Shown here: positions 8,805 through 15,413 of the stretch, piece by piece
Position numbering within the stretch: position 1 is the first letter of the stretch
Layout of the letters: every line of letters begins with the position of its first letter
Origin: a virus
Length of the DNA stretch: 20,258 nucleotides
Strand: one strand, 5' to 3'
Virus record (IMG/VR): IMGVR_UViG_3300025012_000319
Span: 1 to 20,258 of that record
Notes under the pieces: model-generated
Seen by the model: only the letters and a program-made list of their open reading frames with translations
The model's database searches: none
What the model was told of the DNA's origin: nothing
Position numbers and translations under genes: made by a program

Positions 8805-9605
8805 TTACTGAACCGGAACTGTTATCGTGAACGAATCGATGGTCTTGGTATTTCCGGTCACAACCGAAGTGCTCATATTCAGGTCAGATCCGGATGCGGC
8901 CACGTCGAAGTCGAACCGGATAAGGGCCTCCCCCGCGTCCGCCCCGGTCGTGTAATCATTGGCGTAGAACCGGCCCCAGGTGATCGTCCCGGTATCAAGT
9001 CCGGCGTCGCTCCATACCTGCGCGACATCCTTGGAGACAACACCGTCCACCACCGCATCGAACAGGAGCCCGTTCGTATCGGTCCCGCCGGCAAACGCCC
9101 CGGAGCTTTCAGAGATGAGCAGGAGAAGCGTCCCCGCTTCTGCCGTTTCTGGAGTGGCCGGCCGCGCTCCGGAGTACAAGGCCATGACCCCGTATTTCAA
9201 CAGGTCCGCGATGGACTGCCCGCGGTGCGAAACAAGCGCCGACGCCCCGGCGGTAGCTGCAATCTCAGCGGTAAGCGAGGCAGTTGCCACGCCAATAGTT
9301 CCGGCCGCCACTGTCAAGGCTTCATAAGTGCCATCGTTGGTTCCGGAAGTGGTGACAACCGTAACCAGATCACCGACAGAGAACCCGGCAAGGCCGTTCC
9401 CCGAGTCGGTTATTGAGTCGTTACCCGCGCCGCCGTCAGCGAAGGCGATGGTGGTAATGGTGCCGACTGTATCCTGCGCGGTAGCCTTACCTGCGGCCAG
9501 GGCGTCAACCATTGCCTTTGAGAGCTTGACCGCGGCCCCGGCATTGCCAGGAATCAGCAGTGCAAGCAGTGCAAGAGCAAGTCCAATTTTCTTGAATACC
9601 TTCAT
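8805..9605 (-). CDS. Beta-rich structural-type protein, paralogue B, with signal peptide
   Basis: This 266-residue paralogue of the previous gene carries an added N-terminal signal peptide: a basic start (MKVFKK), a hydrophobic core (about residues 7-18, IGLALALLALLI) and a likely cleavage site after Ala24 (NAGA|AV). The start is firm, with AAGGAGG six bases before the ATG. The mature part keeps the paralogue's landmarks (SGNGLAGF, TNDGTYEALTVAAG, LYSGARP, ending SFTITVPVQ). A Sec signal is unusual on a phage structural protein: it could send the protein to the periplasm or cell surface, or the domain may have been recruited for another use. Function not recognised. Confidence 0.78.
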   Translation of the reverse strand: MKVFKKIGLALALLALLIPGNAGAAVKLSKAMVDALAAGKATAQDTVGTITTIAFADGGAGNDSITDSGNGLAGFSVGDLVTVVTTSGTNDGTYEALTVAAGTIGVATASLTAEIAATAGASALVSHRGQSIADLLKYGVMALYSGARPATPETAEAGTLLLLISESSGAFAGGTDTNGLLFDAVVDGVVSKDVAQVWSDAGLDTGTITWGRFYANDYTTGADAGEALIRFDFDVAASGSDLNMSTSVVTGNTKTIDSFTITVPVQ

Positions 9606-9618
9606 AGAAACCTCCTTA

Positions 9619-10371
9619 TCAGGTCAACGGAAGAGTGATTGAGAAACTGTTGATATCCACCGAGATCCCGGAGGTGATCGTGGTCCCGCCCGGCATCCAG
9701 ATTTCGGCGTTGCTCTCGATGGTGGAGATCCTGCCGTCCATGCGCACCGCTGAGGTCGAAGCCCCCGTTACAACCGTGTTGGCATGGAGCCTGCACCATG
9801 CAGAACTCAGCGTCGCCAATCCCGTTCCGGACAGCAGCATTGCTGCCCCGGTCGCTGGGTCAAGCATCCTCTCCACGGTTCGATCCGACACCTGCCGGAG
9901 GTTGATGCCGTATTCAGGAGATCCCGAGACGAAGGTTCCGCCAGCCCGTGAGATGATGGCCAGCAGCGTGCCGTTCTCGATCTGGTCGGCATCGGTCGGC
10001 CTGGAGCCGGAATAGATGTACAGGACGGAATTTCGCATGATGTCGCAGAACGAACCGCCTGCGAGGATGGAGAGGACTACAGCATCGCCAGCAACTTCTG
10101 TTGCCAGTGATCCCGCGGGGATTTCAACCGCGCCCGCAGCTACGGTCTTGACCAGATAAACGCCGTCATTGCTGGTGGATCCTTCGACGGAAATCCAGTA
10201 GTAGGGATAATCGGCAAAGACTGCCAGGCCGTTGCCTGAATCAAGAATCTGATCGTTGCCGCCTGCCCCAGTTCCGTCGCCAAAGCTGATGGTGGCCGCT
10301 GCCAGTTGTACGGGGATTGATGGGGTAGCATCGGCCTGCGCGTTAAGCAAGCCCGTTGATGGGTTCCACAT
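9619..10371 (-). CDS. Beta-rich structural protein, paralogue A
   Basis: This 250-residue protein begins MWNPSTGLLNAQADATPSIP, with TCAGGAGGC just upstream. It is beta-rich and Gly/Ala/Thr-rich and related to the following gene. Shared landmarks are SGNGLA, TSNDG.Y (SGTNDG in the other), YSG.RP, and the final FSITLPLT versus FTITVPVQ. It has no signal peptide. The family is not recognised. Position after the nozzle-like gene and the repetitive beta pattern suggest a virion surface or tail component. Confidence 0.75.
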   Translation of the reverse strand: MWNPSTGLLNAQADATPSIPVQLAAATISFGDGTGAGGNDQILDSGNGLAVFADYPYYWISVEGSTSNDGVYLVKTVAAGAVEIPAGSLATEVAGDAVVLSILAGGSFCDIMRNSVLYIYSGSRPTDADQIENGTLLAIISRAGGTFVSGSPEYGINLRQVSDRTVERMLDPATGAAMLLSGTGLATLSSAWCRLHANTVVTGASTSAVRMDGRISTIESNAEIWMPGGTTITSGISVDINSFSITLPLT

Positions 10372-10469
10372 GATATGCCTCCTGAAGAAATCTCGTTTCT
10401 CCCAAGAGGCCGACCTGGCGTGTTGAGTGGATGTCTATTTGCCGGACCTGGACAGGGCGGGCGGAATAG

Positions 10470-10562
10470 TTATTTTTGTGCTTCTTTCAATGCCTGTTCC
10501 GCCAGGGCGATGAACTGCTTCGCCACGCGGATCAATATTTTCAGTATGGTTTCAGCGGTCAT
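10470..10562 (-). CDS. 30-residue mini-protein
   Basis: This tiny gene starts at an ATG overlapping the previous stop (ATGA), exactly like the neighbouring coupled genes. It encodes a single amphipathic, Lys/Ala/Leu-rich helix (MTAETILKILIRVAKQF, then IALAEQALKEAQK) and ends in TAA. Without it, 187 bases would be untranslated in an otherwise packed operon. The helix could sit at a membrane or bind a partner helix. Function unknown. The remaining 98 bases before the next gene hold only that gene's ribosome site. Confidence 0.55.
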   Translation of the reverse strand: MTAETILKILIRVAKQFIALAEQALKEAQK

Positions 10563-11938
10563 CCGTTCACCAGTCCATGAGATCTTGCGACATACTCAAC
10601 GTCTATCGTATCAATGCTGAAATCGCCGCCCAGCAAGTTTTCAACCTTCACGGTCCAGTACCGGCCGGAAAGGTTGCTCAGCACTTTAATCCGCCGTCTT
10701 GATTGCGTCGTTTTGGTTGGGCTCAGAATTTTAGTTGCGCTGCAACCTTCGTCAGTCGTGACCGTAACCTGCAGGTCAAGCTCCGCTTCAAGCCCGAAAT
10801 ACAGATACCAAAGCCGTTTTGGATGCGAGTCCCCGAAGTCCGTCAGAACAGGAGCAAATGATGCTGAAATCGCCGTGCCGTTATCCGAATCGCCGCCGAT
10901 CTTGTACAGGCCAGCGGCCGACGCGGCCAGGTAGTAATCGCCAAACCGGCAGTACGAATTGAAATTGTGATTGGTGTACTGCGTTGCCGCCTTCTCCGTC
11001 AGCGGCCCGCGCTCAATGCTGGTGCAGAGCGTCACGCAATCCTGATATGAGCCGAGCAGGTACGGCCCCATGAGCAAGGTTGCCCCTGAACCAGCATCAT
11101 GCCCGGTCAATGACACCTTGCTTTCGGTCATGTTGACCATTGCCCCATCTGGCATCCCGACACATACGCCGGTCTTCGATAACCAGAAGGAGCATAGCCC
11201 TGGCGACTGCAGCCCGAGCCGTAGCCCTTCCGCAAGATCGTGACATGCGGAGTTGGCCACCGCTGGGTAATTGGCTATCTGGTCGCACCGCGGACGCTCG
11301 CCGGCCGTGTTGATGAAGTATGTTTTCTTGGCCGTTGAGACAAAAGCCCCGGACTTGACCGGCGCACCCATGATGACTGTGGAGTCAAGCCGGAAATGCC
11401 TTGTCCCGAGCTTGAACAGACCTGGCTCAGTCACTTCCGAGTAGAACACGGTATCGCCAACAGCAACGAACGCCCGCCCGCCGCAGAACCAAGTGAGTGA
11501 ACCGACAGGCGCGGCATAATACGGCTCCAGTTCGTCAGGATGTTCAAACCCTTTCTTCGACCAGGCGGATGATACGCTGTTTTCGATAACCCCGTTCTGC
11601 GTGCTGTTGGTGTAGTTGACCCGCTTCCCGGTATCGGAAAAGGAAATGCGTCCGCCGGACAGCCCTGAGCGCACCCCGAGCAAAGACAAGTCCCCTTTGA
11701 CCTGATAGAGCAGCCCATCCTTGCCGACGAAGCAATCTCCCCCGTTGCAGAACAGGGAATGAAAGTTCCCGGCCTGGAGCAGGCTAAAACCTTGCCGCCT
11801 GCTCACCCTGCCGTTGCTCTCAATGTTGATATCTGTGGCCAACTGGAGATCAGATACCCCGGTCTCCGGATCAAACTTTATCCGGGCCGGATCGTCTACC
11901 GTGTTGAGGCCGCTGGCGCCGGTGAAGATCCGTTTCAA
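10559..11938 (-). CDS. Tail nozzle / DNA stabilisation-like protein (P22 gp10-like)
   Basis: The start chosen is TTG at 11936-11938, overlapping the adaptor stop (TTGA) with GAGG seven bases upstream; another TTG at 11959 would add seven residues. The product is 459 residues, nearly all beta-strand in character, with repeated short blade-like segments (NGGDCFVGKDGLLYQV; GGRAFVAVGDTVFYSEV; FGDYYLAASAAGLYKIGG). This fits a propeller-like hub, as in P22 gp10-type proteins that close the head below the adaptor. The N-terminus (FTGASGLNTVDDPARIKFDPETG) has the typical early loop of these proteins, and the order portal, capsid, adaptor, nozzle also fits. No enzyme motif seen. Confidence 0.6.
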   Translation of the reverse strand: MKRIFTGASGLNTVDDPARIKFDPETGVSDLQLATDINIESNGRVSRRQGFSLLQAGNFHSLFCNGGDCFVGKDGLLYQVKGDLSLLGVRSGLSGGRISFSDTGKRVNYTNSTQNGVIENSVSSAWSKKGFEHPDELEPYYAAPVGSLTWFCGGRAFVAVGDTVFYSEVTEPGLFKLGTRHFRLDSTVIMGAPVKSGAFVSTAKKTYFINTAGERPRCDQIANYPAVANSACHDLAEGLRLGLQSPGLCSFWLSKTGVCVGMPDGAMVNMTESKVSLTGHDAGSGATLLMGPYLLGSYQDCVTLCTSIERGPLTEKAATQYTNHNFNSYCRFGDYYLAASAAGLYKIGGDSDNGTAISASFAPVLTDFGDSHPKRLWYLYFGLEAELDLQVTVTTDEGCSATKILSPTKTTQSRRRIKVLSNLSGRYWTVKVENLLGGDFSIDTIDVEYVARSHGLVNG

Positions 11939-12618
11939 TTCCAGTCCTCGGTGATACAATCCGCATCATCACGGATGAATGACGGCTCGCCATCCGCGGC
12001 GCCGATAAACCGGGAGAGGTCGGTCATCGCCGCCTGAAACTCGCCCTTGTAATAATCGGTATTGACCTTTGAACCCTCAACTCCGTCCTCTTTGTCCTCA
12101 TACCACCTGGCCAGAACATAGTTGACCAGAAGCCGTTCATGGAGATGCGCTGGCAGACCATCGGGCGTGCTCGCGTCAAGAGCCATCGCCACCGGCAACC
12201 GATGAAACCAGAGCGTAATCGTCTGCGCAGCCGTAGGAATAGGATTGTAATAGAGCGTGTTCCCTTTGAGGCAGACCGCCGAGACAGCCGAACCGGTACG
12301 GGTCAGATTGTCGTAATCGTCCATCATCTTAATGAACGAATCGTAAACCGTTATTTTGTTTCCGCTCGCATCCGTTACCCGGAATAATCCCCGGTGATAG
12401 GTTGCCGGCATGGATACATTGTGATTGGTGTCCGTGTCAACCGTGGCGCTTGACAGCAGATCAGGCAACGGCGCAAGAGTGGGCAGGCCCCAGTTACGAG
12501 GCCCGCCCCCTGCGATGTCAAGAACACCCCTGTTCAGCGATGCAAGGATATCGGTCGAGGAGAAGCTGGAGTCATCCGCCTTTCCCGATATTGCTGCTAC
12601 CAGTTCGCCCTTGTTCAT
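11935..12618 (-). CDS. Head-tail adaptor-like protein
   Basis: This 227-residue protein resembles the adaptor (connector) proteins that sit under the portal in podoviruses. The N-terminal helices (MNKGELVAAISGK, then STDILASLNRGVLDIAG), a central beta region (NTLYYNPIPTAAQTITLWF) and the C-terminal helical pair (HERLLVNYVLARWYED, then YYKGEFQAAMTDLSRFIG) match the layout of these proteins. The YVLARWYE helix followed by a long amphipathic helix is typical. It follows the decoration genes with a 3-base gap and overlaps the nozzle-like gene at its end. Assignment is by pattern, so the exact family is uncertain. Confidence 0.65.
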   Translation of the reverse strand: MNKGELVAAISGKADDSSFSSTDILASLNRGVLDIAGGGPRNWGLPTLAPLPDLLSSATVDTDTNHNVSMPATYHRGLFRVTDASGNKITVYDSFIKMMDDYDNLTRTGSAVSAVCLKGNTLYYNPIPTAAQTITLWFHRLPVAMALDASTPDGLPAHLHERLLVNYVLARWYEDKEDGVEGSKVNTDYYKGEFQAAMTDLSRFIGAADGEPSFIRDDADCITEDWN

Positions 12619-12621
12619 GGC

Positions 12622-12969
12622 TTACCGGCAGTACGGGTCAACGTCAATGTAGCCGCTGAAGGTCGCCGCCACGGTGCAATCAGAGAATGTCAAGCAGAGG
12701 ACATCCCCGGCGTTCACGGTTTTGGTGCCATACGTTGCATCTGCCGCATAGGTCCCGGTCGCGCCGGCAGCGATGGTTGATCCAAACGTCAAGGTGCCTA
12801 TTGTCTGGCTGTTTTCGCTGAGAACGATAGTCTCTGCGTCGCCCGGGTCAACAGAGCACGCAGCCTGCATTCCCAGTACCTTGCAATCAAACGGTGCCGG
12901 GATGTAATAGACAAGCGAGCTCCCGTTTGCGCTCAAAAGCTGGAAATCAATACGATATTGTCCTGCCAT
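12622..12969 (-). CDS. Small structural protein, copy 2 (putative capsid decoration)
   Basis: This paralogue of the preceding gene is also 115 residues and begins MAGQYRIDFQ. AAGGAG lies 8 bases before the ATG. The two proteins match most strongly at SENSQ.IG.LT, at residues 68-90 (identical) and at GYID.DPYCR. It has extra cysteines (Cys29, Cys38, Cys92, Cys98) that copy 1 lacks. Codons for the identical block differ at many third positions, so this is an old duplication under protein-level selection and not a recent copy or assembly artefact. The next gene starts 3 bases after the stop. Confidence 0.75.
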   Translation of the reverse strand: MAGQYRIDFQLLSANGSSLVYYIPAPFDCKVLGMQAACSVDPGDAETIVLSENSQTIGTLTFGSTIAAGATGTYAADATYGTKTVNAGDVLCLTFSDCTVAATFSGYIDVDPYCR

Positions 12970-12981
12970 TTTGGTTCTCCT

Positions 12982-13329
12982 TTATCTGCAATACGGGTCA
13001 AAGTCGATGTACCCGCAATAGGTTGAGGCCGCCGTAAGCTGGGTGATGACAACCTGGATAACGTCGCCGGCATTTACCGTCTTCGTTCCATAAGTCGCGT
13101 CAGCCGCATACGTTCCGGTTGCACCGGCAGTGGCGCCGGTTACATAGGTAAGAACGCCGATGTCCTGGCTATTCTCGGAAAGGGTGATGGTCTCAACCCC
13201 GGTATGATCCCCGGAGTTTGACGCCTGCACCCCCAATACCTTGAGGTCAACAGGGGCGACGATATAAAAAGTCGCGGCGCCACCGGTTGAGCCGACAAGG
13301 CAAAAATCAAGTCTGTACTGTCCTGCCAT
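12982..13329 (-). CDS. Small structural protein, copy 1 (putative capsid decoration)
   Basis: This 115-residue, beta-rich, Thr/Ala/Gly-rich protein is encoded just after the capsid gene, a usual place for head decoration proteins. The start has GGAGGA 8 bases upstream. It is a paralogue of the next gene: same length, same opening MAGQYR, same ending DPYCR, and identical residues 68-90. The segment ETITLSENSQDIGVLTY and the conserved GDV strand suggest a jelly-roll-like or similar beta sandwich. No database family is recognised, and the decoration role is inferred from position, size and duplication. Confidence 0.75.
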   Translation of the reverse strand: MAGQYRLDFCLVGSTGGAATFYIVAPVDLKVLGVQASNSGDHTGVETITLSENSQDIGVLTYVTGATAGATGTYAADATYGTKTVNAGDVIQVVITQLTAASTYCGYIDFDPYCR

Positions 13330-13346
13330 TGTGGTTCCTCCATTAA

Positions 13347-13369
13347 GGGGGAGGGCTATCCCCTCCCCC
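13347..13369 (-). terminator. Strong GC hairpin after the capsid gene
   Basis: A perfect 9-bp stem GGGGGAGGG/CCCTCCCCC closes a 5-base loop, 15 bases after the capsid stop and 18 bases before the next start. On the transcribed minus strand only TT follows, so it is a weak intrinsic terminator at best. It is well placed to act as an attenuator or RNA stabiliser that sets the amount of capsid message relative to downstream genes. Confidence 0.5.
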
Positions 13370-13383
13370 TGTCCTTGTCGGGG

Positions 13384-14321
13384 TTATGCCGGTTCGGTCA
13401 CGCCAGTGTAGCGGGCATGGGCCTTGCGGTGATCGGTCACAAGCTGGCCACTCCACCGGGTGTTTGCGGTCAGGGTGTCCGGGGTCAGCCGGTCCTTCTC
13501 CCAACGGGCTTGGTGAAGTTGTAGTTCTTGTGGGTCATGATCTTCAGGTGGCGTAGGTTCAGCGCATCCACCACGCCGGAGGTCTGATTGTCATCACCGA
13601 CAACCGGGGCGCCTTCGTGCAGGATGTTGGCGAAACCGGCCTCAACCAGCTTGGCATCACTGAACCGCTGCTGGACCTGCAGGACGCGGGTATAGCCATC
13701 CTTCAGGGTGTTGGTGGTCACGACCAGGTTCGGGGCGGCGGCGGCGGACTGCCCGACACGCGCCAGGGCGAAGAGGTTCTGCATCACCTTGAAGGAAATG
13801 GCAACCGCGTTGGCGGAACTGTTCGCCGCCCACAGTGCCATATCGTCTTGGGCGATCTCGCCGTAGGCCGTAGCGGTTACGGTGCTGAACATGTTTCCCA
13901 ATCCGAGAATTGAATCATCATCAGCAGCAGAGGCATAGACATGGGCTCCCATGTTGTCGCGGATGGTTTTCTCGATGTTACGCATCTTAGCCATAACCAG
14001 GTAAACCATGGCCGCTTCGCCTTCGTTCTCCCGCTGGTCTTCCAGGTCGATGGTGTTGCTGGCATACTCACCAGCCCACCGGAACCTGGCCGCGTTGATG
14101 ATATCGACCTTGGCCGCGTTGATGGTCGTGGTCTTGCCGTAGCTGCCACCGTTTGCCTTGGCGTGCTCCAGGAAGACACGGATAGACCGGCCGCCGTCAA
14201 CCAGATCAGATCCCTTGACCAGGTTCATCTCCATGCCACCATTGCCCATCAGCTTGTAGAGCAGGATGTTTTCGGTGAAATAGATATCGCTGGTTCGCTT
14301 TTCCCAATAATCATTTGTTGC
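13384..14321 (-). CDS. Major capsid protein, exon 2 (main body, with a -1 frame break near the C-terminus)
   Basis: This exon encodes most of the capsid protein, which builds the icosahedral shell. It opens with ATNDYWEKRTSDIYF and continues ENILLYKLMGNGG; no good start codon precedes this, consistent with splicing to exon 1. The body has the length and composition of a coat protein, with residues such as GRSIRVFLEH, DDSILGLGNMF and LKIMTHKNYNF. The original frame stops at 13485 after an odd RRTG. Shifting -1 at about 13503 gives 39 more credible residues beginning WEKDRLTPDTLTANTRWSG and ending RYTGVTEPA with TAA at 13384-13386. Spliced and frame-corrected, the protein is 322 residues. The break may be an assembly error, a real mutation or recoding. 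A strong hairpin follows the gene. Confidence 0.85.
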
Positions 14322-15371
14322 CAGTTTTGTTATCGTGAAGGAATTTAACCTTCACTTCTGCGCCTTTATTTATACGCGCAGCTCAGACTATATCATCCCA
14401 CTGATTCTATGGGCGGTGCGCTCGTGTCGGTTCATAGCCATAGCGTTTTGCTTCAGGCCGTATCCGTTAGTCGTTGGAGCTTCCGGGGCGTTTCCATCCC
14501 GGCTTGCCTGCTGATTACCCTGTCGGGCTTCCCAGCAATTCACACCGTTTGCAAAGTGAATTTCCCTGTGGCATTTTTTACAAAGAGTTACCCCGCGAGC
14601 ATTTTTATGCGCCCCTATGATAAGGTCGGCCAGTTCTTCCTTATTGCTTTCGACAGAAAGCCCAGGATTATCAGTTAGAACCCTATCACGAATATCGCTC
14701 ATCCTGTCCAGATGGTGCACATGCAAGTTTTGCTTAGAGCCGCATTTTGTGCACACATAGCCATCCCTTGCGAGAATATCCCGCTTCCAAGAACGCCACA
14801 GCTTGTTGGCTATGGTTGTGTAGAAGTTCGTTTTCCCGCCCTTCCACCACATATGCGACTCGCCGGCTCTTGACTTCAAAGAGCACACATTGCATCGCTT
14901 CTGGTTTCTTTTTTTGATGACTTTTCCGCAATCTTGACAGGTATGCGGGGAATCATACTTCCTTTGAGCTGCGCCTATCTTTGCCCTGACTTCTGCCGTA
15001 AATACGACAGGAGGGGCATTTTCGCCTTTGACTCGCTTCAGGTCTTCAGGATTCATCCTGAGACCTTTCCGCATAGCGAAGCCGTGAATCGTATTCCGCT
15101 TCTTCCCCATGATTCTGCTCAATGCAACAGAACCCTTGGTTGAATACCATTCGCAGATATACGCCTGCTCATCGGTAGTTAAATGCTCGTGTTTTGCAGT
15201 AATGGACAACCTTTCCGCCGCATGTTTCACGCTCTCTGCGGTACGGCCAAGAGCTTCAGCGCAGAACTTAATTGCGTCCCCGCTGTAGTTCTTTTTCAAG
15301 AACTGCTCTTCGTCTGCTGTCCATTTCTTTTTTACCATGGAATCACCATTTCACTTTGGGCCTACAAATTA
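14322..15371 (-). ncRNA. Group I self-splicing intron in the capsid gene
   Basis: Read on the minus strand, all core elements appear in order. P1: exon UUGAGGCU pairs with AGGCCCAA (15356-15363), with one bulged A and the conserved U-G at the splice site. P4/P5: AATTGCTGGGAA (14529-14540), then the CCC/GGG hairpin and GTAATCAGCAGG. P6: CCGGG/CCCGG. P7 5' strand: TCCAACGACTA (14468-14478), whose GACTA pairs with TAGTC in GATATAGTCTG (14384-14394). P9-type hairpins: CTGCGC/GCGCAG (14358-14381) and GTGAAGG/CCTTCAC (14335-14355). The intron ends in G (CTG at 14322-14324), as required. ACAAAU in exon 2 can pair with AUUUGU in the P1 loop (P10-like). P3 and P8 were not resolved by hand, and the 3' site could be one base different. 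Confidence 0.88.
14388..15338 (-). CDS. HNH homing endonuclease inside the intron
   Basis: This 316-residue protein would cut intronless capsid alleles and so spread the intron. Residues 5-46 (WTADEEQFLKKNY, then LGRTAESVKHAAERL) and 53-95 look like two helix-turn-helix/SANT-type DNA-binding units. Residues 134-152 hold a zinc knuckle pair (CQDC, CNVC), followed by the MWWKGG motif common in HNH homing enzymes. The HNH domain spans about 185-261: RDGYVCTKCG (Cys196, Cys199), VHHL with His208-His209, Asn246, then CKKCHREIH with Cys253, Cys256, His257 and His261. The start is 33 bases into the intron with a weak GGTGA ribosome site. Residues after about 263 are low-complexity and polar because this DNA is also the ribozyme core; the TAG stop is part of the P7 3' strand. 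Catalytic residues look intact. Confidence 0.88.
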   Translation of the reverse strand: MVKKKWTADEEQFLKKNYSGDAIKFCAEALGRTAESVKHAAERLSITAKHEHLTTDEQAYICEWYSTKGSVALSRIMGKKRNTIHGFAMRKGLRMNPEDLKRVKGENAPPVVFTAEVRAKIGAAQRKYDSPHTCQDCGKVIKKRNQKRCNVCSLKSRAGESHMWWKGGKTNFYTTIANKLWRSWKRDILARDGYVCTKCGSKQNLHVHHLDRMSDIRDRVLTDNPGLSVESNKEELADLIIGAHKNARGVTLCKKCHREIHFANGVNCWEARQGNQQASRDGNAPEAPTTNGYGLKQNAMAMNRHERTAHRISGMI

Positions 15372-15401
15372 AGCCTCAAGCTGCGTCAAACTAAGTGCCA
15401 T
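15372..15401 (-). CDS. Major capsid protein, exon 1 (10 codons)
   Basis: The ribosome site AAGGAG lies 8 bases before ATG and is followed by ten codons reading MALSLTQLEA, after which the frame meets TAA. This would be a useless peptide by itself. The sequence directly after it carries group I intron features, and 1,050 bases later an exon-like frame resumes with ATNDYWEKRTSDIYF. Joining the two gives a sensible capsid N-terminus. The last exon base is the U of GCU. It can pair with a G of the internal guide (AGGCCCAA, 15356-15363), as group I 5' splice sites require. Position after the scaffold fits the capsid gene. Confidence 0.82.
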
Positions 15402-15413
15402 TTTCGTTACTCC

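Noticed and set aside
8790-9416. Plus-strand 208-codon open frame
   Set aside because: It is antisense to the signal-peptide protein, which has a strong start and a paralogue. The plus frame is Arg/Gly-rich shadow sequence.
13485-13511. Classical programmed -1 frameshift in the capsid gene
   Set aside because: No X-XXY-YYZ slippery heptamer in the right phase and no clear stimulatory pseudoknot seen, so a frame break is reported but programmed recoding is not claimed.
14388-15338. HNH gene as a free-standing morphogenesis endonuclease (packaging helper)
   Set aside because: Packaging HNH proteins lie next to terminase and are small. This one is inside group I intron sequence and has HTH units typical of homing enzymes.
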